A DNA stretch of 64,000 nt from Clostridiales bacterium (GTDB lineage Bacteria; Bacillota; Clostridia; Lachnospirales; Lachnospiraceae), in NCBI GenBank assembly GCA_021204045.1, contig JAJQAA010000048.1:1-64000 (forward strand), written 5' to 3'. Under the pieces are notes generated by a model. That model ran no database searches. It was not told the origin of the DNA and saw only the letters and a list, made by a program, of their open reading frames with translations. The position numbers and the translations under genes are program-made. Position 1 is the stretch's first letter. The number at the start of each line of letters is the position of its first letter. Shown one piece after another: positions 1-10,747 of the stretch.

Positions 1-146
1 TTGGTTCGTTTTTTGTTCTGAATGTTTCCATCCGCAGCTGTCTACCACGACAGCTATCTCTTTGGAATCTTCAGGGTTTTAAACACTGTTCAATCTTCCA
101 TTTTCAAGGTTCGTCTCGTCGCTGACTTTTTAGCGACAGCTTTTGT
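1..146 (-). other. Probable leader of a leftward rRNA operon
   Basis: No gene is convincing here. Read on the minus strand, the stretch follows a near-perfect promoter and contains a short hairpin (GTCGCT/AGCGAC arms, 118-137) and a segment of the AACCTTGAAAAT..GAACAGTG kind that I associate with 16S leaders in Clostridia. The start of 16S would lie beyond the left edge. The 72-codon plus-strand ORF in the track has no ribosome binding site and is not believed. This is an inference from the promoter and leader only. Confidence 0.45.
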
Positions 147-175
147 ATATTACCACTGTGTCAGCTTTTTGTCAA
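147..175 (-). promoter_or_regulatory. Strong sigma-A promoter reading out of the left edge
   Basis: On the minus strand the sequence shows TTGACA, a 17-base spacer and TAATAT. No CDS start follows within the window. The strength and the leader behind it fit a stable-RNA (rRNA) operon promoter. Confidence 0.7.
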
Positions 176-241
176 CAACTTTTTTTCATCTTTTTTCTTT
201 TTTTCCATTTTTTGTGAAAAAAGAAATCATTTGGAATTGAG

Positions 242-329
242 CGGAGAAAGAGGGATTTGAACCCTCGCGCCGGTTGCCCGACCTACACCCTTAGCAGGGG
301 CGCCTCTTCGGCCTCTTGAGTATTTCTCC
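242..329 (-). tRNA. tRNA-Ser (anticodon GCT)
   Basis: On the minus strand a class II tRNA folds with acceptor GGAGAAA/TTTCTCC, discriminator G, a five-base anticodon stem around loop CTGCTAA (anticodon GCT), a long variable arm, and a T arm containing GGTTCAAATCC. The CCA end is not encoded. It has its own promoter just upstream and sits between the sodium-pump genes and the presumed rRNA promoter. Confidence 0.95.
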
Positions 330-394
330 GAACTACAATTTCCAATATGATCATGCCCCAAAAAAACGTCTGTGTTTTTTGGACGCATTAACGA

Positions 395-422
395 TTATAC
401 TGGATAATTTTTTTATTGTCAA
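395..422 (-). promoter_or_regulatory. Promoter of tRNA-Ser
   Basis: The minus strand reads TTGACA, 16 bases, TATAAT. The -35 hexamer begins about 14 bases after the stop codon of the OadG-like gene, so the tRNA can be transcribed independently of the genes upstream. Confidence 0.75.
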
Positions 423-435
423 CCCATAAATTTGC

Positions 436-552
436 TCATTTACAGATTTTCTGCATAAACCATACACAAATTGCAATGATCCCTAACGCGGCAAAGATTC
501 CGCCCATTCCTTTTACCATAATTTCCAGCGCGATATACAGATTTCCTGTCAT
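436..552 (-). CDS. OadG-like small subunit of a sodium-pump decarboxylase
   Basis: This 38-codon gene is absent from the ORF track. It starts with ATG behind an AGGAGG-type site in the 19-base gap after oadB. The product has one hydrophobic segment (about residues 16-33, GGIFAALGIIAIC) and a short basic tail. This is the layout of the membrane anchor of OadG/gamma subunits, which join the carboxyltransferase to the beta subunit. Position directly behind a beta subunit supports the call; the sequence alone is too short to prove it. The stop precedes the tRNA-Ser promoter. Confidence 0.65.
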   Translation of the reverse strand: MTGNLYIALEIMVKGMGGIFAALGIIAICVWFMQKICK

Positions 553-571
553 TATTTTCACCCTCCTGCTA

Positions 572-1708
572 TTACAGATATTGTGCACCCAGGCTGATCA
601 GAAGGCCGCCCGCGACTACAGATGCAATCTGGCCGGAAACATTAGCTCCCACTGCATGCATCAGAATAATATTACCTTTTTCCTCCTCGCTCGCCAGCTT
701 TTGTACAACGCGGGCAGACATTGGAAACGCGGATATTCCCGCCGCGCCGATCATTGGATTAATTTTTTCTTTCAAAAACAGATTCAGTATCTTGGCAAAC
801 AATACGCCGCCGATACTGTCAAATACAAACGCCGCCAACCCGATTGCCATGATCATTACGGTATCTACACGCACGAAAGCATCTGCCCGCATGCTGAAAG
901 CAATCGTTATTCCGAGCAGAAGCGTGATCAGATTAACCAGCTGATTCTGCGCTGTATCCGAAAGATTATTCAGAACTCCGCATTCTCTTAAAAGATTTCC
1001 AAACATCAGAAAACCAACCAGTGCCACCGACATCGGTGCAATCATACCTACGATAATTGTTACCACAATAGGAAATGCAATGCGCATGCTTTTCGAAACA
1101 TTTCCCGGCCGGTACTCCATGTGAATGCGCCGTTCCTTCTTTGTCGTCACCAGTTTGATCGCCAGCGGCTGTACGATCGGCACTAACGCCATGTAAGAAT
1201 AGGCAACCACCGCAATCGCACCAACATAATCCGATTTCATAATCTGTGATACAAGTATGGACGTCGGACCATCCGCCGCTCCAATAACGCCAATGGAAAT
1301 CGCGTCCTTCAGGTCAAACCCAAGTGCCGCGGCGATACAGATTGCCACAAAGATGCCAAACTGTGCGGCTGCTCCAAACAGAAACATAATTGGCTGCGAG
1401 AGCAGCGGTCCAAAATCAATCATCGCGCCGATTCCGATAAACAACAGAATCGGCATGACTTCCGCAGCCTCAATTCCAACATCATATAGCCATTCAATAA
1501 TACCGGTGACTTCACCGATTCCAGACATCGTCTGATTCAGAACTCCCGTATCCGGCAGATTTACCAGAATCGCGCCAAATCCCATCGGGAGCAGAAGCGA
1601 CGGTTCGCATCCCTTTTTAACCGCCAGCCAGATTAAAAAAATACCAACCACATACATAAATAGCATCTGCGGTGTAACGGATAAAACCCCATTGATTAAA
1701 AAATTCAT
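572..1708 (-). CDS. Sodium ion-translocating decarboxylase beta subunit
   Basis: Integral membrane subunit (378 aa) of the OadB/GcdB/MmdB family, which couples decarboxylation of a biotin-bound carboxyl group to sodium export. It shows the family pattern of many hydrophobic segments and the conserved IGAADGPTSI loop, which carries the aspartate used for sodium and proton transfer. The track starts eight codons earlier; I prefer the ATG at 1708 because GGGAGG lies seven bases before it. No alpha (carboxyltransferase) or biotin carrier gene is in the window, so the substrate (oxaloacetate, glutaconyl-CoA or methylmalonyl-CoA) cannot be named. An OadG-like mini-gene follows. Confidence 0.9.
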   Translation of the reverse strand: MNFLINGVLSVTPQMLFMYVVGIFLIWLAVKKGCEPSLLLPMGFGAILVNLPDTGVLNQTMSGIGEVTGIIEWLYDVGIEAAEVMPILLFIGIGAMIDFGPLLSQPIMFLFGAAAQFGIFVAICIAAALGFDLKDAISIGVIGAADGPTSILVSQIMKSDYVGAIAVVAYSYMALVPIVQPLAIKLVTTKKERRIHMEYRPGNVSKSMRIAFPIVVTIIVGMIAPMSVALVGFLMFGNLLRECGVLNNLSDTAQNQLVNLITLLLGITIAFSMRADAFVRVDTVMIMAIGLAAFVFDSIGGVLFAKILNLFLKEKINPMIGAAGISAFPMSARVVQKLASEEEKGNIILMHAVGANVSGQIASVVAGGLLISLGAQYL

Positions 1709-1796
1709 CGTTTTCCTCCCGTGTAATTTCATTTTTTAACGCAGGTTCATAAAAACATAAATTTACAAAGTAGCAGCAATTCGGGTTTATTGTTAC

Positions 1797-1844
1797 AAAA
1801 AAACAAGACTTTACTACAGAAATATTTTCCGTAATAAAGTCTTG
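1797..1844 (-). terminator. Intrinsic terminator of the dnaA-gyrA gene run
   Basis: The minus strand forms a hairpin of about 16 pairs (arms begin CAAGACTTTA and end TAAAGTCTTG) followed by seven T. It lies between gyrA and the oadB-like gene and separates them. Confidence 0.85.
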
Positions 1845-1935
1845 CCATTTCAAACTTACGCGGATTGTAAATCAATCGTCCTGACGCGCAAGTTACACTT
1901 TCATGCCGGCTACTCCCTCTATCGCATGGAACTGA

Positions 1936-4467
1936 TTATAGCGGATTTTTCTCATTTTGTCCATCAATATTTTCGCCGTTGTTTTCCAGCCCATTGTTTT
2001 CCACTTTGTCTTCTTTGTTCCTGTCTTCACGGACCTTTGCGATGCTGGCGACCCGCACCTGCGATTCCGGATCAATATTCATCAGCTTCACTCCGGAAGT
2101 ATTGCGGCCGATGATGGAAATGTCTTCCGCGGATATCCGGATTACAATTCCCTCCGTTGTGATCATCATAATGTCGTGGTCATCAAACACCAGCTTCGCG
2201 CCGACCAATTCGCCTGTTTTTTCTGTGATCTTATAGCAGAGTACGCCCTTTCCACCTCGATTCTGCGCGGAAAATTCTTCGATCGATGTCCGCTTGCCCA
2301 TACCATTAGCTGAGACAACCAGAAGACAATCTCCCTGCGTATGCATCTGCATACCGATTACTTCATCGCCCTCATTCAGTTTTACGCCGATGACGCCCAT
2401 GGAAACGCGTCCGGTCACGCGCACGTCGCTTTCATGGAAACGGATACACTGGCCGCGTTTGGTCACAAGGAAAATATCCTTCGTATTATCGGTCCCCTTC
2501 ACCTCGATCAGTTCATCACCCTCACGCAGCACAATCGCCTGCAGACCATTTTTACGGACATTTTCATATTCTCTGACCGGAGTGCGTTTTACCATGCCAT
2601 TCTTTGTCGCCATGATAAGGAAATCGGTATCATCGTATTCCTTTACCGGAACAATCGCTGTAATCTTTTCCTCTGCCTGCAGCTGAATCAGATTGACAAT
2701 CGCGGTTCCCCTTGCCGTACGGCTCCCTTCCGGAATCGCGTAAGCTTTCAGACGATATACACGTCCCTTGTCGGTGAAGAACATAATATAATTGTGATTA
2801 CGCGTCAGAATCAGTTCTTCGATGTAATCCTCATCGATTGTCTGCATTCCCTTGATGCCTTTGCCTCCGCGGTTCTGACTCTTGAAATTATCAACGCTCA
2901 TGCGCTTGATATAGCCAAGCTTCGTCATCGCCACAATCGTCGTTTCATTTGGAATCAGATCCTCTGTAGACATATCAAATTCATCGAAACTGATTGATGT
3001 CCGGCGGTCATCACCATATTTATCCGCAATAACCTGGATTTCCTCTTTGATTACGCCAAGTAACTTATTCTCATCTGCAAGGATTGCCTTCAACTCCTCA
3101 ATTTTTACGACCAACTCCTGGTATTCACTTTCTAGCCTGCCACGTTCCAGACCGGTTAATGTACGCAGACGCATATCCACAATTGCCTGTGCCTGTGCGT
3201 CGCTCAGCCCAAAGCGTTCCATCAGCTGCGTTTTTGCAGCCAATACCGTATCTGATCCGCGGATAATCCGGATCACTTCATCAATATGATCAAGCGCGGT
3301 CAACAGACCCTGCAAAATATGTGCGCGTTCTTCCGCTTTGTTCAGATCATACTTTATGCGTCGTGTGACGACCTCTTCTTGATGCTTCAGATAATACTGA
3401 AGCATTTCCAGAATATTCAGCACCTTGGGCTCATTGTTTACCAGAGCCAGCATGATTACGCCAAACGTATCCTGTAGCTGCGTATGCTTTAACAACTGAT
3501 TGAGCACAATATTTGCATTTACATCGCGGCGAAGCTCAATTACAATCCGCATGCCCTGACGGTTGGACTCATCCCTCAGATCCGTAATACCGTCAATCCG
3601 TTTTTCTTTGACCAGATCCGCGATTTTTTCAATCAGCCTGGCCTTATTGACCAGGAACGGAAGCTCCGTGACAACAATACGGTTTTTGCCGTTTTGCATC
3701 GGCTCGATATCCGTCACGGCACGCACCTTTATTTTGCCGCGGCCTGTCCGATATGCTTCCTCAATGCCAGCTTTACCAAGAATCTCCGCACCTGTCGGAA
3801 AATCAGGACCCTTGATCAGATCAAGGACTTCTTCCATCGAAGTTTCTCTGCCTTCATTGACGCGGTTATCAATGATCCGCACGATGGCCTGGACGACCTC
3901 CCGCAGATTGTGCGGCGGAATATTGGTCGCCATACCGACCGCGATACCGGAGGTACCGTTTACCAACAGATTGGGATAGCGGGACGGCAGTACCGTCGGT
4001 TCCTTTTCCGTCTCATCAAAGTTCGGCATGAAATCAACGGTATTTTTATTAATATCTGCAAGCATTTCCATGGAAATCTTGCTCAGGCGCGCTTCCGTAT
4101 AACGCATGGCCGCGGCGCCGTCGCCATCGACGGAACCAAAGTTACCATGGCCATCCACCAGCGGATAACGGGTGGACCACTCCTGAGCCATATTGACTAG
4201 CGCTCCATAGATTGAACTATCACCGTGCGGATGATATTTACCCATTGTATCACCGACGATACGCGCGCATTTTCTGTGCGGTTTGTCCGGACCGTTGTTC
4301 AGCTCGATCATCGCGTAAAGAATCCGGCGCTGTACCGGTTTTAAACCATCCCGCACATCCGGGAGCGCGCGGGAGGCAATGACACTCATGGCATAATCGA
4401 TATAAGATTTTTCCATGGTTGATTTCAAATCAATTTCATGTACCTTATCGAATACATTCGGTTCCAT
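1936..4467 (-). CDS. gyrA: DNA gyrase subunit A
   Basis: Catalytic DNA-breaking subunit (843 aa) of gyrase, which introduces negative supercoils in A2B2 complex with GyrB. The winged-helix/tower core holds the active tyrosine in MRYTEAR (Tyr123); the C-terminal half has the beta-pinwheel repeats, including the GyrA-box-like QNRGGKG segment, which is present twice. The C-terminus ends in an acidic, Asn/Glu-rich tail. AAAGGAG lies seven bases before ATG. It follows gyrB by 23 bases and ends at a strong terminator. In the quinolone region the acidic residue equivalent to E. coli Asp87 is Gly88 (HGDSSIYG). Confidence 0.98.
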   Translation of the reverse strand: MEPNVFDKVHEIDLKSTMEKSYIDYAMSVIASRALPDVRDGLKPVQRRILYAMIELNNGPDKPHRKCARIVGDTMGKYHPHGDSSIYGALVNMAQEWSTRYPLVDGHGNFGSVDGDGAAAMRYTEARLSKISMEMLADINKNTVDFMPNFDETEKEPTVLPSRYPNLLVNGTSGIAVGMATNIPPHNLREVVQAIVRIIDNRVNEGRETSMEEVLDLIKGPDFPTGAEILGKAGIEEAYRTGRGKIKVRAVTDIEPMQNGKNRIVVTELPFLVNKARLIEKIADLVKEKRIDGITDLRDESNRQGMRIVIELRRDVNANIVLNQLLKHTQLQDTFGVIMLALVNNEPKVLNILEMLQYYLKHQEEVVTRRIKYDLNKAEERAHILQGLLTALDHIDEVIRIIRGSDTVLAAKTQLMERFGLSDAQAQAIVDMRLRTLTGLERGRLESEYQELVVKIEELKAILADENKLLGVIKEEIQVIADKYGDDRRTSISFDEFDMSTEDLIPNETTIVAMTKLGYIKRMSVDNFKSQNRGGKGIKGMQTIDEDYIEELILTRNHNYIMFFTDKGRVYRLKAYAIPEGSRTARGTAIVNLIQLQAEEKITAIVPVKEYDDTDFLIMATKNGMVKRTPVREYENVRKNGLQAIVLREGDELIEVKGTDNTKDIFLVTKRGQCIRFHESDVRVTGRVSMGVIGVKLNEGDEVIGMQMHTQGDCLLVVSANGMGKRTSIEEFSAQNRGGKGVLCYKITEKTGELVGAKLVFDDHDIMMITTEGIVIRISAEDISIIGRNTSGVKLMNIDPESQVRVASIAKVREDRNKEDKVENNGLENNGENIDGQNEKNPL

Positions 4468-4490
4468 ATGTTATCTCCTTTAGTAATGCC

Positions 4491-6404
<1,914 letters not shown>

Positions 6405-7499
6405 TTAGTGTCCTCCTCTTTCATCAATAACTGTGCCTTCTACTACCTTAAAAATCTGATCAATCGGAAAACGATGACTGACAAAATCCTCCAGCCCGGT
6501 ACAGGTGATCATTGTCTGGATATGACGGATTGCTTCCAGTAAATGGTTTTGCCGCTCCGAATCCAGCTCCGATAATACATCATCCAGCAAAAGTACCGGG
6601 TAATCGTTTACTATCTTTTTTACAATCTCAATTTCCGCCAGCTTCAAAGATAGTGCCGCGGTCCGCTGCTGACCCTGCGAACCAAAACGGCGTATATCGA
6701 CTTCTCCAATATAAAATCCGACATCATCCCGATGAGGACCGGTCAAAGTTGTCTTTTGTCTGATATCCTGTTCCCGGCTGCGCGCAAATTCCGTTTCCAG
6801 AAATTCCGGAGCCGTATCCGGATCATAGACCATCTTGAGATGTTCCTTTTCTCCGGAAAGCTTCCAATGAATCTCATCAATCATTTCATTAAGCTGTGAA
6901 ATAAAATTTCCCCGGTATTGAATCAGTTCCTTTCCGTACTGAATCAGCTGCATATCCCATACATCCAGCGTTTCCTCATATTCCGGATGGAAAACAAGCT
7001 CTTTTAACAGTTTATTTCTCTGCATCAGTGCCCGATTATAAGAAACCAGAGAATGCACATACAGCTTGTTGAGCTGGCAAAGCTCCATATCAACAAATTT
7101 TCTTCGCTCTGCCGGGCCATTTTTAATCAGGTTCAGATCCTCAGGAGAAAAAAATACGACATTTACGATGCCAAACAGTTCGCTTGCCCTTCGAATCGGA
7201 ATCCCGTTGACCGCGACGCCCTTTGCCTTATTTTTTTTCAGATGCATATCAATACGGTAAGGGACGTCCTTCTTATGTATCTTCAGTTTTATGTGAGATT
7301 CATCCTCACCAAAACGGATCATTTCTCTGTCTTTACTGCCGCGGTGTGATTTTGTTGTACAACAGACATACACTGCTTCAAGAATGTTTGTCTTTCCCTG
7401 CGCGTTGTTGCCGTACAGAATGTTTGTTCCGGGACTGAAATCCATATGTAATTCGTTATAGTTGCGGTAATTTTTTAATTCGACAGAATCAATAATCAT
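6405..7499 (-). CDS. recF: DNA replication and repair protein RecF
   Basis: SMC-like ATPase (364 aa) that loads RecA at single-strand gaps with RecO and RecR. Walker A is GNNAQGKTN near residue 31; the ABC-like signature region is GSQGQQRT and Walker B is [12 protein letters not shown]. The start overlaps the yaaA stop by four bases (ATGA) and its 3' end carries the gyrB ribosome binding site. Confidence 0.97.
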   Translation of the reverse strand: MIIDSVELKNYRNYNELHMDFSPGTNILYGNNAQGKTNILEAVYVCCTTKSHRGSKDREMIRFGEDESHIKLKIHKKDVPYRIDMHLKKNKAKGVAVNGIPIRRASELFGIVNVVFFSPEDLNLIKNGPAERRKFVDMELCQLNKLYVHSLVSYNRALMQRNKLLKELVFHPEYEETLDVWDMQLIQYGKELIQYRGNFISQLNEMIDEIHWKLSGEKEHLKMVYDPDTAPEFLETEFARSREQDIRQKTTLTGPHRDDVGFYIGEVDIRRFGSQGQQRTAALSLKLAEIEIVKKIVNDYPVLLLDDVLSELDSERQNHLLEAIRHIQTMITCTGLEDFVSHRFPIDQIFKVVEGTVIDERGGH

Positions 7500-7705
7500 T
7501 TTTCAATCCGAATCGTCTCTCCACGATAATTCACAAGATCGCCCGCGTGCAGTTTCTTGCCACGCTGATATTCTACTTCTCCATTTACCTGAACAAGTCC
7601 GTCACCGATTGCATATTTTGCGTCAACACCGGATTCACATAAACCGGCCGCTTTCAGCGCCTGGCCAAGTTTAATATAATCGTCATGCAGCTTTATTATT
7701 TCCAT
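7496..7705 (-). CDS. yaaA: S4-domain RNA-binding protein YaaA
   Basis: Small S4 RNA-binding protein (69 aa) regularly found between dnaN and recF in Firmicutes. The S4 fold covers almost the whole chain: LGQALKAAG, AKYAIGDGLVQVNGE and a basic RGKKL stretch. B. subtilis YaaA (RlbA) is linked to ribosome assembly; that role is known from the family and not visible here. ATGA overlap with recF. Confidence 0.92.
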   Translation of the reverse strand: MEIIKLHDDYIKLGQALKAAGLCESGVDAKYAIGDGLVQVNGEVEYQRGKKLHAGDLVNYRGETIRIEK

Positions 7706-7729
7706 ATTTCTCCTTTTTCAAACATCCTG

Positions 7730-8845
7730 TCAGTTTTCAACGATGAAGTTTACCGGAAGAACCAGATAAATGTAGCTCCCCGCTTCATCCCGGATAAAAC
7801 AGGGGGACTTTGGATTCATCATATACAGATCCACCTCTTCATCATCAATTACGCGCAATGCATCCAGAAGAAATTTTGGATTGAAAGCAATCATAATATC
7901 CCTGCCCGTTTTCTGAGCGGACACGTCCGCATTCATCATACCAAATGACGATTTGACTCTCATATTTACATTACTGTCTTCGATTGTAAGAATAATCGGT
8001 TTGCGGTCCGTATCGCGGATCAATATCATCGCACGGTCAATATTGTCCATAAACTCCCGCTTATTGACTTTCACACGCGTCTCATAATCGTTGGAAAGCA
8101 TATGATCAATTCTGAAATATTCTCCTTCAATCAGACGGGAGATTACAACCGTATCGTCAAACTCAAACAGAATGTGATTTTTGCTGAAGAAAATTAACAC
8201 ATCCTTTTCATTATCACCCGTCAGTATCTTACTGATTTCCGATAAAGTTTTTCCCGGAACAATAACCTTCTGGTCCTCATAACGGTCTCTCAGCAGAATA
8301 TTATGGATAGAAATACGATGACCGTCCAGGGAAACAATTTTGAGAATATTATCGTGGACTTCCAATAGTTCTCCGCTCATCATCTTGTTACTGTCGTTTG
8401 GAGCGATAGAGAAAATTGTCTGTCGGATCGCTTCCCGCAGCGTAAGCTGCGAAAGACAGATATAATGGTCTCTTTCTATGTACGGGAGGTAGGAAAATTC
8501 TTCGCCATCCAATCCCTGAATCGTAAATAACGCGTTTTCACATTCAATTCTAGTGTTGAACAGATTGTCGGAAACAATGATTACGCTGGATTCTGAATCC
8601 GGCAGTTTACGGATAATCTCAAAAAGCAATTTTGCGTCCAGGGCTATTTTTCCATGTTCGAGAATCAGGCCTTCGATTTTTGTTTCGATCCCGAGATCCA
8701 TATCTGTCGCCGTTAATTTTATTTCGGAGGTACTGGCATCTATCAGAATGCATTTCAGAATCGGCATGGAGGTATTGGATGCAATCGCTTTGAACACAAT
8801 ATTGATTCCGTTTAATAAAGATTCTTTCTGAAATTGAAGTTTCAT
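7730..8845 (-). CDS. dnaN: DNA polymerase III beta subunit (sliding clamp)
   Basis: Ring-forming processivity clamp of 371 aa with three repeated clamp domains. N-terminal MKLQFQKESLL, central SLDGHRIS and the C-terminal YLVLPV end are typical. It lies 24 bases upstream of yaaA and 288 bases after dnaA, with the downstream half of the origin in that gap. Confidence 0.97.
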   Translation of the reverse strand: MKLQFQKESLLNGINIVFKAIASNTSMPILKCILIDASTSEIKLTATDMDLGIETKIEGLILEHGKIALDAKLLFEIIRKLPDSESSVIIVSDNLFNTRIECENALFTIQGLDGEEFSYLPYIERDHYICLSQLTLREAIRQTIFSIAPNDSNKMMSGELLEVHDNILKIVSLDGHRISIHNILLRDRYEDQKVIVPGKTLSEISKILTGDNEKDVLIFFSKNHILFEFDDTVVISRLIEGEYFRIDHMLSNDYETRVKVNKREFMDNIDRAMILIRDTDRKPIILTIEDSNVNMRVKSSFGMMNADVSAQKTGRDIMIAFNPKFLLDALRVIDDEEVDLYMMNPKSPCFIRDEAGSYIYLVLPVNFIVEN

Positions 8846-9134
8846 GTGGATAAATTCCTTTCTGATGCTGATTTTGCGATATCTATAAATAATATAATTT
8901 AAATTTCGTCGTATTCGTAGTAGTCGTTGTGAGTTTGTGTAAAACCAGGTTTTTTCCTTTATCTGTAAATAGTTCTTCTGTTAAAAACAATGTTGAAAAG
9001 CAGAATCGTACCTGTGAAAAAAAGGAGGTTTTTCCACAAGATAACGATGTCAGTAAATTATAAATTTAAAATTTGAAAAGTTACCCACAAAAATAAACAA
9101 TATTTCCACAAAAAATGTGGATAACATAACGGGC
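8846..9134 (-). other. oriC, dnaA-dnaN half: DnaA boxes, AT-rich stretch
   Basis: The gap between dnaA and dnaN holds an exact DnaA box (TGTGGATAA at 9116-9124) and near matches TTACCCACA (9081-9089), TTTTCCACA (9030-9038) and ATTTCCACA (9102-9110). Towards dnaN there is an AT-only-like stretch (about 8880-8905) beside a trinucleotide-phased block (8906-8929). By analogy with B. subtilis incC this is the likely unwinding half of a bipartite origin. The unwinding site itself is inferred. Confidence 0.8.
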
Positions 9135-10508
9135 TTATTGTGGATTTATTTTTTTCATCAGAATGTCGATTGTATTTTGCAGAGTCGGGTTTTGCTGCAG
9201 ATCTAAGGTTATTTTATCAATTCCGTGAATGATTGTCGTGTGGTCGCGCCCACCCAGTACCCGGCCGATTTCCTGGAGAGGAACATTGGTCATATGACGG
9301 CAGAGATACATGGCAATTTGTCTGGGGTAAACAATTTCCTTTGTACGCTTCTGAGAGAGAATATCGAGTGGTGTCAGGTTAAAATGATCACTGACTACCT
9401 GAATAATTTTCTCCGGCGTAACTTCGTGCGAACCGCCCGGCGAGATAATGTCTTTGAGCGCTTCTTCGGCCAGGGCAATATTGATTTCTTTATTATTGTC
9501 AAGTTTTGACAGGGCGACAATTTTGGTGAGAGCGCCTTCCAGTTCACGGATATTTGATTTGATATTGGTGGCAATGTATTTGATTACTTCGTTGTCGATA
9601 TTATAGCCTTCCAGTTCCTCCTTCTTTCTCAGAATTGCCATGCGGGTTTCATAGTCGGGAGACTGGATATCGACGGTGAGGCCCCATTCAAACCGGGAAC
9701 GGAGACGCTCTTCAAGGGTTTCAATTTCTTTCGGCGGCTTATCGGAGGAGATGATAATCTGCTTTTTTGCTTCATACATTGCGTTGAAGGTATGGAAAAA
9801 TTCTTCCTGGGTGCTTTCCTTGCCGATAATAAACTGAATATCATCAATTAAAAGCACATCGTTGTTTCGGTATTTTTCGCGAAATTCCGTCGTGGAAAAA
9901 TTATTTTTATTGCGGATTGCGTCTATCAGCTCGTTTGTAAATTTTTCCGAAGTGACATAAAGAATCTTGGCTTTCGGATTGTTTTTGAGAATAAAATTGG
10001 CGATCGAGTGCATCAGGTGTGTTTTTCCCAGCCCCACGCCGCCATAAATAAAGAGAGGGTTATAAATCTCTCCGGGAGATTCGGCGACAGCGAGGGAAGC
10101 GGCATGGGCAAGATTGTTGTTTGCGCCAACCACAAACGTATCAAACGTATATTTTGGATTCAGATTGGCGTTTTGAAGAGCGCTCTGGCTGACAGCGTTG
10201 CGCTGGCGCCGGATCAGTTGTCCGTTGGAATCCGCTTCATTTTTTATCTGATCTGCGACGACAAAATCAAGTTCGCATTTCAGGCCGGTAATTTCTTCAA
10301 TCGCGATTTTAAGAAGAAAGCCATATTTCTTTTTGATATAACCGGAAAAATTGGCGTCCGGAACAATAATCTGCACGGTTCCGTCCGTATTGGTATTGTA
10401 TACTTTCAGAGGAAGAAGCCAGGTTTTATAAGAAACATCGGAAATTTCATGTTCCTCTTTTAAATATAGCAGAATATCGTTCCATTTTTCTTTGAGTGTT
10501 TCCAACAT
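9135..10508 (-). CDS. dnaA: Chromosomal replication initiator DnaA
   Basis: AAA+ initiator of 457 aa that binds DnaA boxes and melts oriC. Seen: N-terminal helicase-loading domain I, linker, Walker A GGVGLGKTH, Walker B LLIDDIQFI, sensor arginines, and the DNA-binding signature GRDHTTIIHG in domain IV. The track extends 40 codons upstream through the promoter; the ATG at 10508 (MLETLKEKW) has AGGAGA ahead of it and matches the family start. A DnaA-box cluster lies upstream of its promoter, consistent with autoregulation. Confidence 0.97.
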   Translation of the reverse strand: MLETLKEKWNDILLYLKEEHEISDVSYKTWLLPLKVYNTNTDGTVQIIVPDANFSGYIKKKYGFLLKIAIEEITGLKCELDFVVADQIKNEADSNGQLIRRQRNAVSQSALQNANLNPKYTFDTFVVGANNNLAHAASLAVAESPGEIYNPLFIYGGVGLGKTHLMHSIANFILKNNPKAKILYVTSEKFTNELIDAIRNKNNFSTTEFREKYRNNDVLLIDDIQFIIGKESTQEEFFHTFNAMYEAKKQIIISSDKPPKEIETLEERLRSRFEWGLTVDIQSPDYETRMAILRKKEELEGYNIDNEVIKYIATNIKSNIRELEGALTKIVALSKLDNNKEINIALAEEALKDIISPGGSHEVTPEKIIQVVSDHFNLTPLDILSQKRTKEIVYPRQIAMYLCRHMTNVPLQEIGRVLGGRDHTTIIHGIDKITLDLQQNPTLQNTIDILMKKINPQ

Positions 10509-10563
10509 AACGAAGCGTCTCCTATCAAAATGTGTATAAGATTGCTGACTCAGCCTGTCCTCT

Positions 10564-10592
10564 ATTGTATAACAAAATACTGATTTTTTCAA
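10564..10592 (-). promoter_or_regulatory. dnaA promoter
   Basis: The minus strand reads TTGAAA, 17 bases, TACAAT, followed by a leader of about 55 bases to the dnaA ATG. The DnaA-box cluster at 10607-10649 ends about 15 bases upstream of the -35. Confidence 0.65.
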
Positions 10593-10606
10593 TTGTTTTT
10601 CATGAA

Positions 10607-10649
10607 TTATCAACAGAGTTATCCACATCGTGTGGATAACTTATTCACA
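10607..10649. other. oriC, DnaA-box cluster upstream of dnaA
   Basis: Four boxes are packed into 43 bases: TTATCAACA (10607), TTATCCACA (10619, exact), TGTGGATAA (10631, exact, inverted) and TTATTCACA (10641). This is the counterpart of incA/incB in B. subtilis. It also sits between the dnaA promoter and the promoter of the ECF gene on the other strand. Confidence 0.88.
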
Positions 10650-10659
10650 TACGTTTTTA

Positions 10660-10688
10660 TTGACATTTTTAAGGACGATGGGTACAAT
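10660..10688 (+). promoter_or_regulatory. Promoter of the ECF S-component gene
   Basis: TTGACA, 17 bases, TACAAT on the plus strand, with the -35 only 11 bases from the last DnaA box. About 60 bases separate it from the start codon. Confidence 0.65.
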
Positions 10689-10747
10689 CATTTTACAGCA
10701 TGCATTGTATCTTTCAAATAAGAACAGTAGCAGGAGGAAAATAGAAT

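Noticed and set aside
22-240. 72-codon plus-strand ORF at the left edge
   Set aside because: No ribosome binding site, very Phe/Ser-rich product, and it runs antisense through a strong promoter and probable rRNA leader.
1617-1853. 78-codon minus-strand ORF between gyrA and the oadB-like gene
   Set aside because: It spans the gyrA terminator and the oadB ribosome binding site in another frame; the product shows no family features.
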